The notes under the pieces: model-generated
Seen by the model: only the letters and a program-made list of their open reading frames with translations
Told to the model about the DNA's origin: nothing
Databases searched by the model: none
NCBI RefSeq assembly: GCF_010747415.1
Contig: NZ_JAAGNZ010000002.1
Span: 1-64,000, forward strand
DNA: 64,000 bases
Direction of reading: 5' to 3'
From: Spirosoma agri
Lineage (GTDB): Bacteria; Bacteroidota; Bacteroidia; Cytophagales; Spirosomataceae
Program-made: the position numbers and the translations under genes
In this document: piece after piece, positions 44,313 through 52,925 of the stretch
How positions within the stretch are numbered: position 1 is the first letter of the stretch
Layout: the number at the start of each line of letters is the position of its first letter

Positions 44313-45422
44313 ATGCAGGAACAAATTGAGACATGGATACGGGCGATGGTCCGCTGGTTTGGGTATGTGCCTAATCGTGATCTGTCCGGTTGGGTATTAC
44401 TCACCATCGCAATCGTGCTGGGCCTGGCCGTTGATGTTGTCGTTACACAGGTTAGCCGGTTCATTGGCCGTCGCCGAACATTTCAAACGCTGAATCTCCT
44501 CAAAATTCATGTTCGCTGGGCATTCTGGTTGTTCACACCATCCCTGTTTTTCCTCCTTGCCACCAATATTCAGTCCGCGCGGTTTCTGCGTCGACACCCC
44601 ATTGCGGATAAAACGGCTGAAGTTCTCTTTTTGATTACGGCCACCTGGCTCATCATCAAGCTGTTGAAGTTTGGTGAGTTATTCCTGATTCGGGAATACG
44701 ACACGACCAAAGACGTCAACTTGTCGCAACGAAAGTTTGTGACGCAGGTGCGTTTTGTCCGCCGTTTGGTGGCTATCTGCGTTATTATCGTAGGCGTCTC
44801 ACTCTTGCTGATCTCGTTTCAGGGAAGCCGGAAAGTCGGTTTGAGCGTGCTCACATCAGCCGGTGTTGTATCGGTTGTCGTGGGTTTTGCCGCACAGAAA
44901 ACGCTGGCTAGTTTACTGGCAGGTATACAGATCGCGTTTAATCAGCAAATTCGTCTGGACGATGCCGTTGTGGTCGAAAAGGAGTGGGGACGCATTGAAG
45001 AAATCAACCTGACCAGCGTTATCGTCAGGCTATGGGATCGTCGTCGGCTTATTTTGCCCATCACCTATTTTGTCGAAACACCTTTCGAGAACTGGACCCG
45101 CTCCGATGCATCGATTATAGGCGCTATTTTTCTTTACCTGGATTACAACGTACCAATTGAGAAGGTGCGGGCAAAAGCGCGTGAAATTGCGGAGAATGAC
45201 CCACTCTGGACGGGTGAAAGTTTTGCCGTACAGGTGACTGACACCACGCCAACGTGTATTCAGGTCCGGGTGCTGATCTCTGCACCCGATGCCCCATCCG
45301 CGTTCGACCTACGGTGTCACATGCGCGAACATCTGATCACGTTCATCCGCGACGAATACCCGCAAAGTCTGCCACAAACGCGTCTGGTGCTGGCTGAAGA
45401 AATGCGCCCTAAGGAAGTGTAA
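44313..45422 (+). CDS. Mechanosensitive ion channel, MscS family
   Basis: A 369-residue membrane protein with about four helices before the MscS core. The pore helix and following segment are recognisable (LTSAGVVSVVVGFAAQKTLA), then the beta domain (RLDDAVVVEKEWGRIEEINL, TSVIVRLWDRRRLILPITYF) and the C-terminal alpha/beta domain. It would release osmolytes under hypo-osmotic shock. 98 bases after the VOC gene. Confidence 0.88.
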   Translation: MQEQIETWIRAMVRWFGYVPNRDLSGWVLLTIAIVLGLAVDVVVTQVSRFIGRRRTFQTLNLLKIHVRWAFWLFTPSLFFLLATNIQSARFLRRHPIADKTAEVLFLITATWLIIKLLKFGELFLIREYDTTKDVNLSQRKFVTQVRFVRRLVAICVIIVGVSLLLISFQGSRKVGLSVLTSAGVVSVVVGFAAQKTLASLLAGIQIAFNQQIRLDDAVVVEKEWGRIEEINLTSVIVRLWDRRRLILPITYFVETPFENWTRSDASIIGAIFLYLDYNVPIEKVRAKAREIAENDPLWTGESFAVQVTDTTPTCIQVRVLISAPDAPSAFDLRCHMREHLITFIRDEYPQSLPQTRLVLAEEMRPKEV

Positions 45423-45494
45423 GGTAGTAGTTTAAGCTATAGAGGTAACGTTCTACACTAAGTACAGGTAAATCTAACGCTATATTAACTTTTA

Positions 45495-45526
45495 TTGCTG
45501 GATCGTCACGTTCAAATAGATTTTTG
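45495..45526 (+). promoter_or_regulatory. Promoter of the outer-membrane protein gene
   Basis: TTG (45495-45497), 19 bases, TAGATTTTTG (45517-45526), near-consensus -7 box. The expected start is within about 6 bases of the ATG at 45538, so the 5' UTR is very short. Confidence 0.45.
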
Positions 45527-45537
45527 CCATTCAGCGT

Positions 45538-46167
45538 ATGAAACGTTTACTTGTTGCAGGACTTTTCTCTATGGCCCCCTGGCTTGTTCAGGCGCAAGCT
45601 GTTACCTTCCAGCATTCGGTAAAGGTTGCTGTGGAGGCTGTTCATAGTATTGACAACGATCGGCAGACACCCACACTTAAGTATTCGGTTGGTTACACCC
45701 GGCAATTGACCTCTGGTCGTTGGATGCTCGAAGGGAGTCTGGGCTATATCAATTATTTTGAACGAGAAGAATTGTCTGCGTTTTACTACACTTTTAAAGG
45801 CGGTCGGTCTCAACGTTTCGTAGCTGATTTCCTGTTGCACGTGAATTTGTTGAAGAGTAGGCGTCATGCGCTTCGGCTGGGTGCCGGGCCATCCGTATGG
45901 TACCAGCGAAATAGCCTGGTAAACGATTTGAGTATAGAATTAGCGCCTGGTTATCAAGATATAACTAGTGTGTCGTTTACGCGCGGTTATTTGCATACCG
46001 CCAACCTGGGGCTAAATCTGCGGGGTGAATACGAAGTTGCCATTACGCCACGAATCAATGTGGGAGCCAGAGCGGGACTCGTCAGCAACCTACTTCCCGC
46101 AAACGGTCGTGAACCGCTGCTGGGTACACTGGCAACGGTTGGCTTAAGTGCCGGCTATCGCTTCTAA
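45538..46167 (+). CDS. Putative outer-membrane beta-barrel protein
   Basis: 209 residues with a Sec signal peptide (MKRLLVAGLFSMAPWLVQAQA, cleavage after AQA). The mature part consists of alternating-polarity strands ending in aromatic residues and closes with a C-terminal ...LSAGYRF, typical of outer-membrane barrels with a terminal Phe. No specific family recognised. It converges with glpK. Confidence 0.65.
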   Translation: MKRLLVAGLFSMAPWLVQAQAVTFQHSVKVAVEAVHSIDNDRQTPTLKYSVGYTRQLTSGRWMLEGSLGYINYFEREELSAFYYTFKGGRSQRFVADFLLHVNLLKSRRHALRLGAGPSVWYQRNSLVNDLSIELAPGYQDITSVSFTRGYLHTANLGLNLRGEYEVAITPRINVGARAGLVSNLLPANGREPLLGTLATVGLSAGYRF

Positions 46168-46176
46168 ACAATCATT

Positions 46177-46238
46177 CTGGCCGTTTTGGCGTCAGGTGTA
46201 AACGGTAAACTTTTTACATCTGACGCCAAAATGACCAG
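46177..46238. terminator. Bidirectional terminator-like hairpin
   Basis: A long imperfect stem (core TTTTGGCGTCAG with its complement) between the convergent outer-membrane protein gene and glpK. It could serve both genes. Confidence 0.6.
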
Positions 46239-46270
46239 TTCTTTCAACAAGGCTACTACTCCGCCTTCTA

Positions 46271-47770
46271 TCACTCTTCCCAGCCAAACGACCGCTCAAT
46301 GGCCTTTTGCCAGCCGCGCATGAGTCGTTTCCGCTGCACATCCTCCATCGTCGATTCGTACGTACGGGCAACACCCCAATTCTGACGTAGGTCATCCAGA
46401 TTCTGCCAGTAACCAACGGCTAGGCCAGCCGCGTAAGCCGCACCAAGCGCCGTGGTTTCGGTCATGCGCGGACAAACAACCGGGCCATTGAGCACATCGG
46501 CCTGAAACTGCATCAGCAACGAATTGCCGACCATTCCACCATCCACGCGCAGTGATTTGAGCGATACACCGGCATCCTGTTCCATCGCCCGCACCACATC
46601 AACGGTCTGATACGCAGTAGCTTCCAGAACGGCCCTCGCCAGATGTCCTTTGTTGACGAAGCGCGTCAGACCGGCTATGATACCCCGGGCGTCGGCTTTC
46701 CAGTGGGGTGCGTAGAGGCCGGAAAAAGCTGGTACGAAATAAGCTCCGCCGTTATCGTCAACCGAACGGGCCAGCGTTTCGATGTCGGTACTTTTCTTGA
46801 TGATGCCCAGGTTATCACGAAGCCACTGAACAAGCGCCCCCGTGATAGCAACGCTACCTTCGAGCGCGTAGTGAACCGGCTCGTTCTGAAACTGGTAAGC
46901 CACGGTCGTTAGCAAGCCGTACGTCGATTCGCGTAGCTCGGTGCCGGTGTTCATCAGCAAAAAACAACCCGTGCCGTAAGTGTTCTTCGCCTGACCTGGT
47001 TCGTAACAGGTCTGACCGACGAGAGCCGCCTGCTGGTCACCGAGAATACCCGCAATCGGAACACCCGGTAGCACCTCCGACACAACGGCTCCGTACACCT
47101 CGCTGCTGGGCCGAATACGGGGAAGCATGATGCGGGGAACGGTGAAGGTATCCAGTAATTCATCGTCCCAGTTCAGGGTGCGCAAGTTCATAAGCTGGGT
47201 CCGGCTGGCGTTCGTTACGTCGGTAATGTGCTGACCACCGTCAATGCCGCCCGTCAGGTGCCAGACAACGAAGGTGTCCATGTTCCCGAAAATCGCATCG
47301 CCCCGTTCGGCATCTTCCCGCAAGCCCGGTACGTTATCCAGCAGCCATTTGAGTTTTAGCCCGCTGAAATAAGTTGCCAGTGGGAGGCCCGTTTGGGGAC
47401 GAAAGCGATCCTGTCCACCCGTAGCCGCAAATTCGATGACCAGATCGGCGGTGCGCATGTCCTGCCAGACAATGGCATTGTAGTAGGGTTTGCCGGTTCG
47501 GCGATTCCAGACAACGGTCGTTTCGCGCTGGTTCGTGATACCGACGGCTACGATGTCGTGGGCTGCGAGCTTGGCCTTGATGCGGGCTAGTGCAATGACT
47601 TCCTGCGTGTTGCGCCAGATCTCTTCCGGGTCGTGTTCGACCCAGCCGGGTTGGGGATAAATCTGTTTGTGTTCTTTCTGAGCCAGCGATACAATCTGGC
47701 CCTGCCGGTCGAACACGATGCAGCGGGTGCTGGTTGTGCCCTGATCAATGGCAACTACGTAAGTGGGCAT
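46271..47770 (-). CDS. glpK: Glycerol kinase
   Basis: FGGY-family kinase phosphorylating glycerol to glycerol 3-phosphate in the cytosol. The 499-residue protein has the N-terminal [15 protein letters not shown] phosphate loop, [11 protein letters not shown], the [12 protein letters not shown] and [10 protein letters not shown] substrate segments, and the [11 protein letters not shown] loop. Neither glpF nor glpD is adjacent. The start is ATG at 47768-47770; three GTAA half-sites lie upstream. Confidence 0.95.
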   Translation of the reverse strand: MPTYVVAIDQGTTSTRCIVFDRQGQIVSLAQKEHKQIYPQPGWVEHDPEEIWRNTQEVIALARIKAKLAAHDIVAVGITNQRETTVVWNRRTGKPYYNAIVWQDMRTADLVIEFAATGGQDRFRPQTGLPLATYFSGLKLKWLLDNVPGLREDAERGDAIFGNMDTFVVWHLTGGIDGGQHITDVTNASRTQLMNLRTLNWDDELLDTFTVPRIMLPRIRPSSEVYGAVVSEVLPGVPIAGILGDQQAALVGQTCYEPGQAKNTYGTGCFLLMNTGTELRESTYGLLTTVAYQFQNEPVHYALEGSVAITGALVQWLRDNLGIIKKSTDIETLARSVDDNGGAYFVPAFSGLYAPHWKADARGIIAGLTRFVNKGHLARAVLEATAYQTVDVVRAMEQDAGVSLKSLRVDGGMVGNSLLMQFQADVLNGPVVCPRMTETTALGAAYAAGLAVGYWQNLDDLRQNWGVARTYESTMEDVQRKRLMRGWQKAIERSFGWEE

Positions 47771-47812
47771 AAGGGGTAGTGATAGTCAGTAACACATAAA
47801 TACGTTCGGGCT

Positions 47813-47839
47813 GGTAATTTACTGGTAACGTTTTGTAAC
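47813..47839. promoter_or_regulatory. Helically phased GTAA half-sites upstream of glpK
   Basis: GTAA occurs at 47814, 47825 and 47835, spaced 11 and 10 bases, with GTAATTTAC forming a palindrome. Repeats on one helix face could bind a regulator of glpK or of the divergent gene. Weak evidence. Confidence 0.3.
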
Positions 47840-47971
47840 TTGCCCGAGCCGCAACCAATGATTTTCGTTCTTGAACAATCTTCAATAAATCGGCATTGTA
47901 TTCGTTAAAAGTAAGACTCGTCCAAATTTGCCTATCTTGGGCGTAAAAATGCCTCTGCTTTTATTATTTAT

Positions 47972-49972
47972 ATGAGAATCAATACGTTGTCTGTTTTGCT
48001 GGTAGCCGTGGGTTTAGCTACCGGACTAGCGGGCTGCAACTCGGCCATGCAGGCGTACAAAAAAGGCGTTCGTCACTACGACGCCGGGGAATATAATTTA
48101 GCCCTGACCCAGTTTGAGAAGGCAGCCAAAGGAAATATTGAGCCGGCTCGACTGAATTACTACGTGGCCGAATCCTACCGCCTGTCGAACCGATTTGGCG
48201 AGGCTGTTCCGTTCTACCAGAAAGCCGTCGAAGCTAACACGACGGAGCCCGAAGCACGTTTCAACTACGCGTATGCGCTGAAATCGCAGGGAAATTATCC
48301 CGCTGCGCTGGAGCAATTGCAGCAGTACGTTGCCAATGCGCCCCGAACCACCGCTAAGTCTACACTCGATAAGGCCAAACGCGAAATCGAAACGCTGAAA
48401 GCGATCGACGCCATTGCGAAAAACAAGTCGCTCATTACGCTCAAGAACATGAGCAACCTTAACTCGCCCGGAACGGAATTTGCGCCCGTCGTGCGGGGTG
48501 AGGAACTGGTATTTACGGCGTCGCGAAAAGATCAGGTTTACAAAAACAATGGTCTGCCAATGCTGGGTCTGTACAAAACCAAGCTGAACCAAAACCCGGA
48601 CGAGACGGGTAGCACAGTACCGACGGACCGTCCTGAACAGTTCAGCCAAAATGTGTTTCAGAGCGACGTGAACGAAGGAACACCGGCTTTCTCGAAAGAC
48701 GGAAAAACGATGATTCTGGCTCGCGGCAACAACGGCAAACGCAAAGGTGGTCTGGACGTTGATCTGTACATAAGCCGTTTGGGCGATAATAACAATTGGA
48801 GTCAGCCGCTACGGTTACCGATCAGTGATTCAACGGCCTGGGATGGTTCACCTGCCTTCTCGGCGGATGGTAAAACGCTCTATTTCGCGTCCAATCGCGC
48901 GGGTGGTGCGGGTGGTATCGATCTGTACCGGACCAGTATTGACGCATCGGGACGGTTCAGCCGCCCGGTGAACATGGGCCGTGATATCAATACGCCCGGC
49001 GACGAAATGTTCCCGTACGTTGGTCCGGATGCGAAACTGTACTTTGCGTCGGATGGTCATCCGGGACTTGGTAAACTGGATGTTTTCGTAGCTACCCGTT
49101 CGGGTGGAGTTACGCGCGTCGAAAATATGGGTCAACCCATTAACTCGCCCGCCGACGATTTTGGCCTGATCTATACGGCTCCGGAAAAAGGATTCCTGGC
49201 GTCGAACCGAGCTGGTGGCAAAGGTGACGACGATATTTATTTCTTCCAGGAAGGCCCGGCGGCAGACACGACGACCATTGTGCAGAACAAGCGTGGCGGT
49301 CCTAAACGAGTTCGCTACTTCCTGGCTGGAACGGTATCGGCTAATGAAACGCCGGTCGCTCCGCTTGATTCGGCGCGTGTCCGAATTCTGGACGATGCCA
49401 CGGGACAGCCCATTGCAGAGGTGACAACGGGCCAACCAGGAACATTTGGCAAATACCCTTTGGTGGAGGGGAAAGACTACACCATTCTGGCCGAACGTAA
49501 AGGCTACCTGACGCGTCGCGAGCAGTTCACGATGCAGGGCAAGAGCATTCCTGAGATCTTCCTGACCAAGCCCGAAACGGATACGACCTTCAACGTAGCC
49601 ATTCTGCTGGATCGGTCAGTGCTCAACAAGACGTTCGTACTCGAAAATATTTATTACGATCTGGATAAATACAACATCCGGGCCGATGCCTCGCCGGAAC
49701 TCGATAAGATCGTTGTCATTCTGAAGGATAACCCAACGCTCAAACTCGAACTGAGTTCGCACACGGATACCCGTTCATCCGATGCCTATAACATGAAGCT
49801 ATCTCAGAACCGGGCGAAGGCCGCTGTTGATTACATCGTATCTCAGGGAATATCGGCTGATCGATTGGTCGCCAAAGGCTATGGTGAAACCCAGCTTGTC
49901 GTTAAAAACGCAAAGACCGAGGAAGAACATCAGCGCAATCGCCGAACAGAAATCAAGATTCTGGAATTGTAG
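47972..49972 (+). CDS. PorE-like lipoprotein: TPR, PD40 propeller, carboxypeptidase-regulatory-like, OmpA
   Basis: 666 residues. Lipobox LAGC (about 19-22) suggests outer-membrane anchoring. TPR repeats (about 25-125) are followed by a PD40/WD40-like propeller with the repeated pattern PAFSKDGKTMILA, PAFSADGKTLYFASNRAGG (about 225-420), a carboxypeptidase-regulatory-like domain (about 450-520) and an OmpA C-terminal peptidoglycan-binding domain with LSSHTDTRSSDAYNMKLSQN (about 592-611). This order and length equal those described for PorE of the type IX secretion system; paralogues with other roles exist, so I leave the gene unnamed. Confidence 0.85.
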   Translation: MRINTLSVLLVAVGLATGLAGCNSAMQAYKKGVRHYDAGEYNLALTQFEKAAKGNIEPARLNYYVAESYRLSNRFGEAVPFYQKAVEANTTEPEARFNYAYALKSQGNYPAALEQLQQYVANAPRTTAKSTLDKAKREIETLKAIDAIAKNKSLITLKNMSNLNSPGTEFAPVVRGEELVFTASRKDQVYKNNGLPMLGLYKTKLNQNPDETGSTVPTDRPEQFSQNVFQSDVNEGTPAFSKDGKTMILARGNNGKRKGGLDVDLYISRLGDNNNWSQPLRLPISDSTAWDGSPAFSADGKTLYFASNRAGGAGGIDLYRTSIDASGRFSRPVNMGRDINTPGDEMFPYVGPDAKLYFASDGHPGLGKLDVFVATRSGGVTRVENMGQPINSPADDFGLIYTAPEKGFLASNRAGGKGDDDIYFFQEGPAADTTTIVQNKRGGPKRVRYFLAGTVSANETPVAPLDSARVRILDDATGQPIAEVTTGQPGTFGKYPLVEGKDYTILAERKGYLTRREQFTMQGKSIPEIFLTKPETDTTFNVAILLDRSVLNKTFVLENIYYDLDKYNIRADASPELDKIVVILKDNPTLKLELSSHTDTRSSDAYNMKLSQNRAKAAVDYIVSQGISADRLVAKGYGETQLVVKNAKTEEEHQRNRRTEIKILEL

Positions 49973-49995
49973 ATTGGCGATCAGGTAAGCTGCTG

Positions 49996-50053
49996 AAAGG
50001 GTAATTGAGAATCCGCTGTCATAACAATTTGACACGTTTCTCAATTACCCTTT
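49996..50053 (+). terminator. Hairpin terminator after the PorE-like gene
   Basis: A perfect 16-bp inverted repeat (AAAGGGTAATTGAGAA and its complement) with a 26-base loop, 23 bases after the stop; a short T-run is part of the 3' arm. Confidence 0.6.
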
Positions 50054-50078
50054 TAGCTAGTTAAACCATTCTACCGCC

Positions 50079-50885
50079 ATGAACGATAAAGTCCGTCAAT
50101 TTCTCGTCGTTTTCAGCATTATAGCGCTGATCGTGATGAATTACTTGTCTAATACAGGTGCTTTCGGGGGACGCACGAATGCCAATATATCCGCTAAATA
50201 CCATACACTGATCACCCCCGCCGGGTACGCGTTCTCTATCTGGGGAATTATCTTTCTGGGCCTTCTGGCGTTTGCCATTTATCAGGCTACAGCCGCGCAA
50301 CGGACGAACCCACGCTTTCGGGCCGTTGGCTGGTGGGTTGTGCTGAATGCGTTCTGTAATGCGATCTGGAGCCCCCTGTTCAACAATGAACGCATCGGAC
50401 TGGCCTTAGTCGTTATTCTGGTTATGTTGTTTTCGCTGGTTGTCATTAAGCAGCGATTGCTCGCTCGACCACACGTTCCCTTCCTGTCGACTGATCCCGA
50501 CGCGACGTTGCCGGAATTACCAGCATCGGCTACTGAGACCTGGATTGCCCGAATCCCCTTTTCGATCTACTTCGGTTGGCTGACGGTGGCTACTATCCTG
50601 AACGTGGCGGTTTTTCTGAAAGCGACGGATTTTAGCCTGATGGGCCTCAGCGAACAAACCTGGGCCGTTTCTATCCTGATCGTTGGTCTGGTTGTCGGCG
50701 CTATTGTATTTAATCGGTATCGGAGCGTGGCTTACATCCTGGTGTTTGCGTGGGCGTATGTGGCCATCGCTGTAGAACAGCAGGAAAACGGCCAACTACC
50801 ATTAGTGGCCGGGGCGGGTGCTGTTGTTGCCGTTGTGTTGGCCATCGTGGGATTCTTTTCGCGTAAAACGCCAAGCTATTCGTAG
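50079..50885 (+). CDS. TspO/MBR-related integral membrane protein
   Basis: A 268-residue protein with about eight hydrophobic helices. TPAGYAFSIWGIIFLGLL (about 46-63) and NAFCNAIWSPLF resemble the tryptophan-rich sensory family; IPFSIYFGWLTVATILN also fits the longer TspO-related group. Possible porphyrin or small-molecule binding is inferred from the family. A terminator hairpin follows. Confidence 0.75.
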   Translation: MNDKVRQFLVVFSIIALIVMNYLSNTGAFGGRTNANISAKYHTLITPAGYAFSIWGIIFLGLLAFAIYQATAAQRTNPRFRAVGWWVVLNAFCNAIWSPLFNNERIGLALVVILVMLFSLVVIKQRLLARPHVPFLSTDPDATLPELPASATETWIARIPFSIYFGWLTVATILNVAVFLKATDFSLMGLSEQTWAVSILIVGLVVGAIVFNRYRSVAYILVFAWAYVAIAVEQQENGQLPLVAGAGAVVAVVLAIVGFFSRKTPSYS

Positions 50886-50922
50886 CTATGGCCGCTCGCT
50901 GAACGGTGTTTCGTTCTTTTCA

Positions 50923-50966
50923 CAACAAAAAGGGGACGCTCTGCGCAGAGCATCCCCTTTTTGTTG
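50923..50966. terminator. Bidirectional intrinsic terminator
   Basis: A strong stem (AACAAAAAGGGG with CCCCTTTTTGTT, and an inner GCTCTG/CAGAGC) between the convergent TspO-related gene and the cyclophilin gene. A-rich and T-rich ends on both sides let it work in both directions. Confidence 0.8.
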
Positions 50967-50977
50967 AACTCATTGAT

Positions 50978-51424
50978 TTAGGCTTGCTCGTCTTCGAGTA
51001 CCTCAATGCTGGTGATTTTGTCGCCCTGCCGAATCTGATCGATCACGTCCAGACCCTCCACAACTTTCCCGAAAACGGTATGGTTCCGGTCAAGGTGTTG
51101 CGTATTCTCGCGATTATGACAAATGAAGAACTGTGAACCACCCGTGTTACGACCACGGTGCGCCATGGATAACACACCCTTATCGTGGTATTGGTTGTCG
51201 CCGGTTAGTTCGCAATCAATCGTATAACCTGGTCCACCAGCGCCCGTGCCGGTTGGGTCACCGCCCTGAATCATGAAGTTAGGAATAACACGGTGAAAGG
51301 TGATACCGTTATAAAATCCTTTTTTTGCAAGCGTTATAAAATTAGTTACCGCTTTAGGGGCGTCTTTGTCGAAGAATTCGATCAGCATTGTTCCCTTGTC
51401 GGTATTCATTTTTGCCTTTGGCAT
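50978..51424 (-). CDS. Peptidyl-prolyl cis-trans isomerase, cyclophilin type
   Basis: A 148-residue cytosolic single-domain cyclophilin. The catalytic Arg is in FHRVIPNFMIQGGDP (about 48-62), GSQFFIC (about 96-102) and the LDRNHTVFGKVVEG segment complete the active site. No signal peptide. It lies alone, facing the TspO gene. Confidence 0.93.
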   Translation of the reverse strand: MPKAKMNTDKGTMLIEFFDKDAPKAVTNFITLAKKGFYNGITFHRVIPNFMIQGGDPTGTGAGGPGYTIDCELTGDNQYHDKGVLSMAHRGRNTGGSQFFICHNRENTQHLDRNHTVFGKVVEGLDVIDQIRQGDKITSIEVLEDEQA

Positions 51425-51823
51425 GACCAGAATCAGTTTTCGTTGTGGCCGTAAAATTACGACGAATTCTGATACAAAGGTGTCTTGTCCTATTGGCCGG
51501 GGCGATGGTGCTAACGCAGAAGCAGGAGTGAACCGTAGACTGTATCGCTATAAATCCATTTGTTGACGCATGACGCGCATCGTAAACTAATCAATAGGCG
51601 GTAAATTTATTCTTTAAATAAGTCAATAGGGTTCATTCGGTTTTTTAGCGTAATACGACTAAATTGCCTGACAGTAAGCTAGAAGTGAAAAGGGTTGCTT
51701 GCTACTATCTTGTTTTTGTTCAATTTTACTCAACGGCTCTTTCGTTCTTAAGTAGTAATACTCCGGTACTTGTACTGGGTGCCTGCTACGGGTTTGTTGT
51801 GTCTGTTTTTTTATTCAGCCGCT
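51425..51823. other. Intergenic region cyclophilin/AraC, about 400 bases
   Basis: Divergent spacer between the cyclophilin and AraC-type genes. I see no RNA gene, repeat or strong hairpin. The short open frames here lack codon bias and family similarity. TACTTGTA at about 51768 is a weak -7 candidate for the AraC gene. Confidence 0.4.
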
Positions 51824-52756
51824 GTGGAAAATCAACCGATTCCTTACTACGACAATTTGCCCGATTTCTTGAAAGTGGTAAAGTCGATTGATGCGACAAA
51901 TCGGTGTTTCGGTATTTTCCCGTTCGAGCAATTTGGTGGACCGGGCGAAACGATACCCCCTTTCCGGAGCAGTACCTACGTAGCCGCTATCGTGACCGAA
52001 GGTACAGGCACAATCCATCTGGACGGCGTACCGTATCAGATTCAGCCGGGAACGTTGTATTTCCTGCGACCCTGGACGGTTCGGGCCATTCACAAACAGA
52101 ATCAGTGGCGTGGTTATGTAGCGATGTTTACCTCAGAATACGTCGCCAAACGGTCGGTGTTGACTGATCCCATGCGTGAGTACCCTTTTTATCGGAAGGG
52201 TTCACAACCGTTGATTCACATTGCACCCGAGGAGACAAACGAACTCTACTCGCAGTTTGCGCTCATTGCTGCGGAGTTAGGTCACCCAACCCGCGCTAAA
52301 GCCGATCGGCTGGATCTGGTGTATCATCTGTTGCAGGCGTTGCTGATCAAAAGTCGGCACATATACCGGGAAACGCTTTCGGCCATTGAATACTCGCAGC
52401 CCGTATCGTTGGTCGAACGCTTCCAGAGTTTACTGCAAATGTATTATTTGCCGGACCCGAATCAGGAGACACCCCTTGTCTTGACTGTTCATGAAGCCGC
52501 CGATCGATTACACGTTCATCCGCATTACCTAAGCGATATTCTCAAAAAATATACGGGTAAAACGGCACTCCAGCATATTCGCGAAAGAACAGCTTTCGAG
52601 GCTCAGAACCTGATCCGGAATACCGACCTGACCGTAGCCGAAATCGGGTATCAGCTGCACTTTGACGACCCCTCGAACTTCACTAAATTTTTCAAGAGTA
52701 TAACCGGCATAACACCGCGTGCTTACCGCGAACAGCGCTACGCAATTGCCGCATAG
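51824..52756 (+). CDS. AraC-family transcriptional regulator
   Basis: 310 residues from a GTG start (VENQPIPYYDNLPDFL), because no ATG precedes the conserved cupin part; a TTG at 51770 would add 18 hydrophobic residues unlike the family. N-terminal cupin-like sensor (GTIHLDGVPYQIQPGTLYFL), C-terminal two helix-turn-helix domain (VHEAADRLHVHPHYLSDILK; VAEIGYQLHFDDPSNFTKFF). It stands 169 bases before an RND efflux operon in the same direction and may regulate it. Confidence 0.85.
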   Translation: MENQPIPYYDNLPDFLKVVKSIDATNRCFGIFPFEQFGGPGETIPPFRSSTYVAAIVTEGTGTIHLDGVPYQIQPGTLYFLRPWTVRAIHKQNQWRGYVAMFTSEYVAKRSVLTDPMREYPFYRKGSQPLIHIAPEETNELYSQFALIAAELGHPTRAKADRLDLVYHLLQALLIKSRHIYRETLSAIEYSQPVSLVERFQSLLQMYYLPDPNQETPLVLTVHEAADRLHVHPHYLSDILKKYTGKTALQHIRERTAFEAQNLIRNTDLTVAEIGYQLHFDDPSNFTKFFKSITGITPRAYREQRYAIAA

Positions 52757-52832
52757 TCTGAATAAATGGTATTTAGGGTAGACCTAATTTCAGGAATCTG
52801 CATTTTTTACCAGTGAATCTACCAAACCTACC

Positions 52833-52863
52833 TGTTTTAACATAGGGTAAGCGGCTACTTTTG
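52833..52863 (+). promoter_or_regulatory. RND operon promoter
   Basis: TACTTTTG (52856-52863) is an exact -7 box; a weak upstream TG stands at 52833-52834, 21 bases before. The 5' UTR would be about 55 bases. Confidence 0.5.
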
Positions 52864-52925
52864 AGTTCATTATCCGATCGAGTAACGCTTGATTCGGTGT
52901 TTGTTCCTTATTTGCCAGCCTCATC

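Noticed and set aside
48098-49435. Two minus-strand frames opposite the PorE-like gene
   Set aside because: Arg-rich, low-complexity shadows of the true reading frame.
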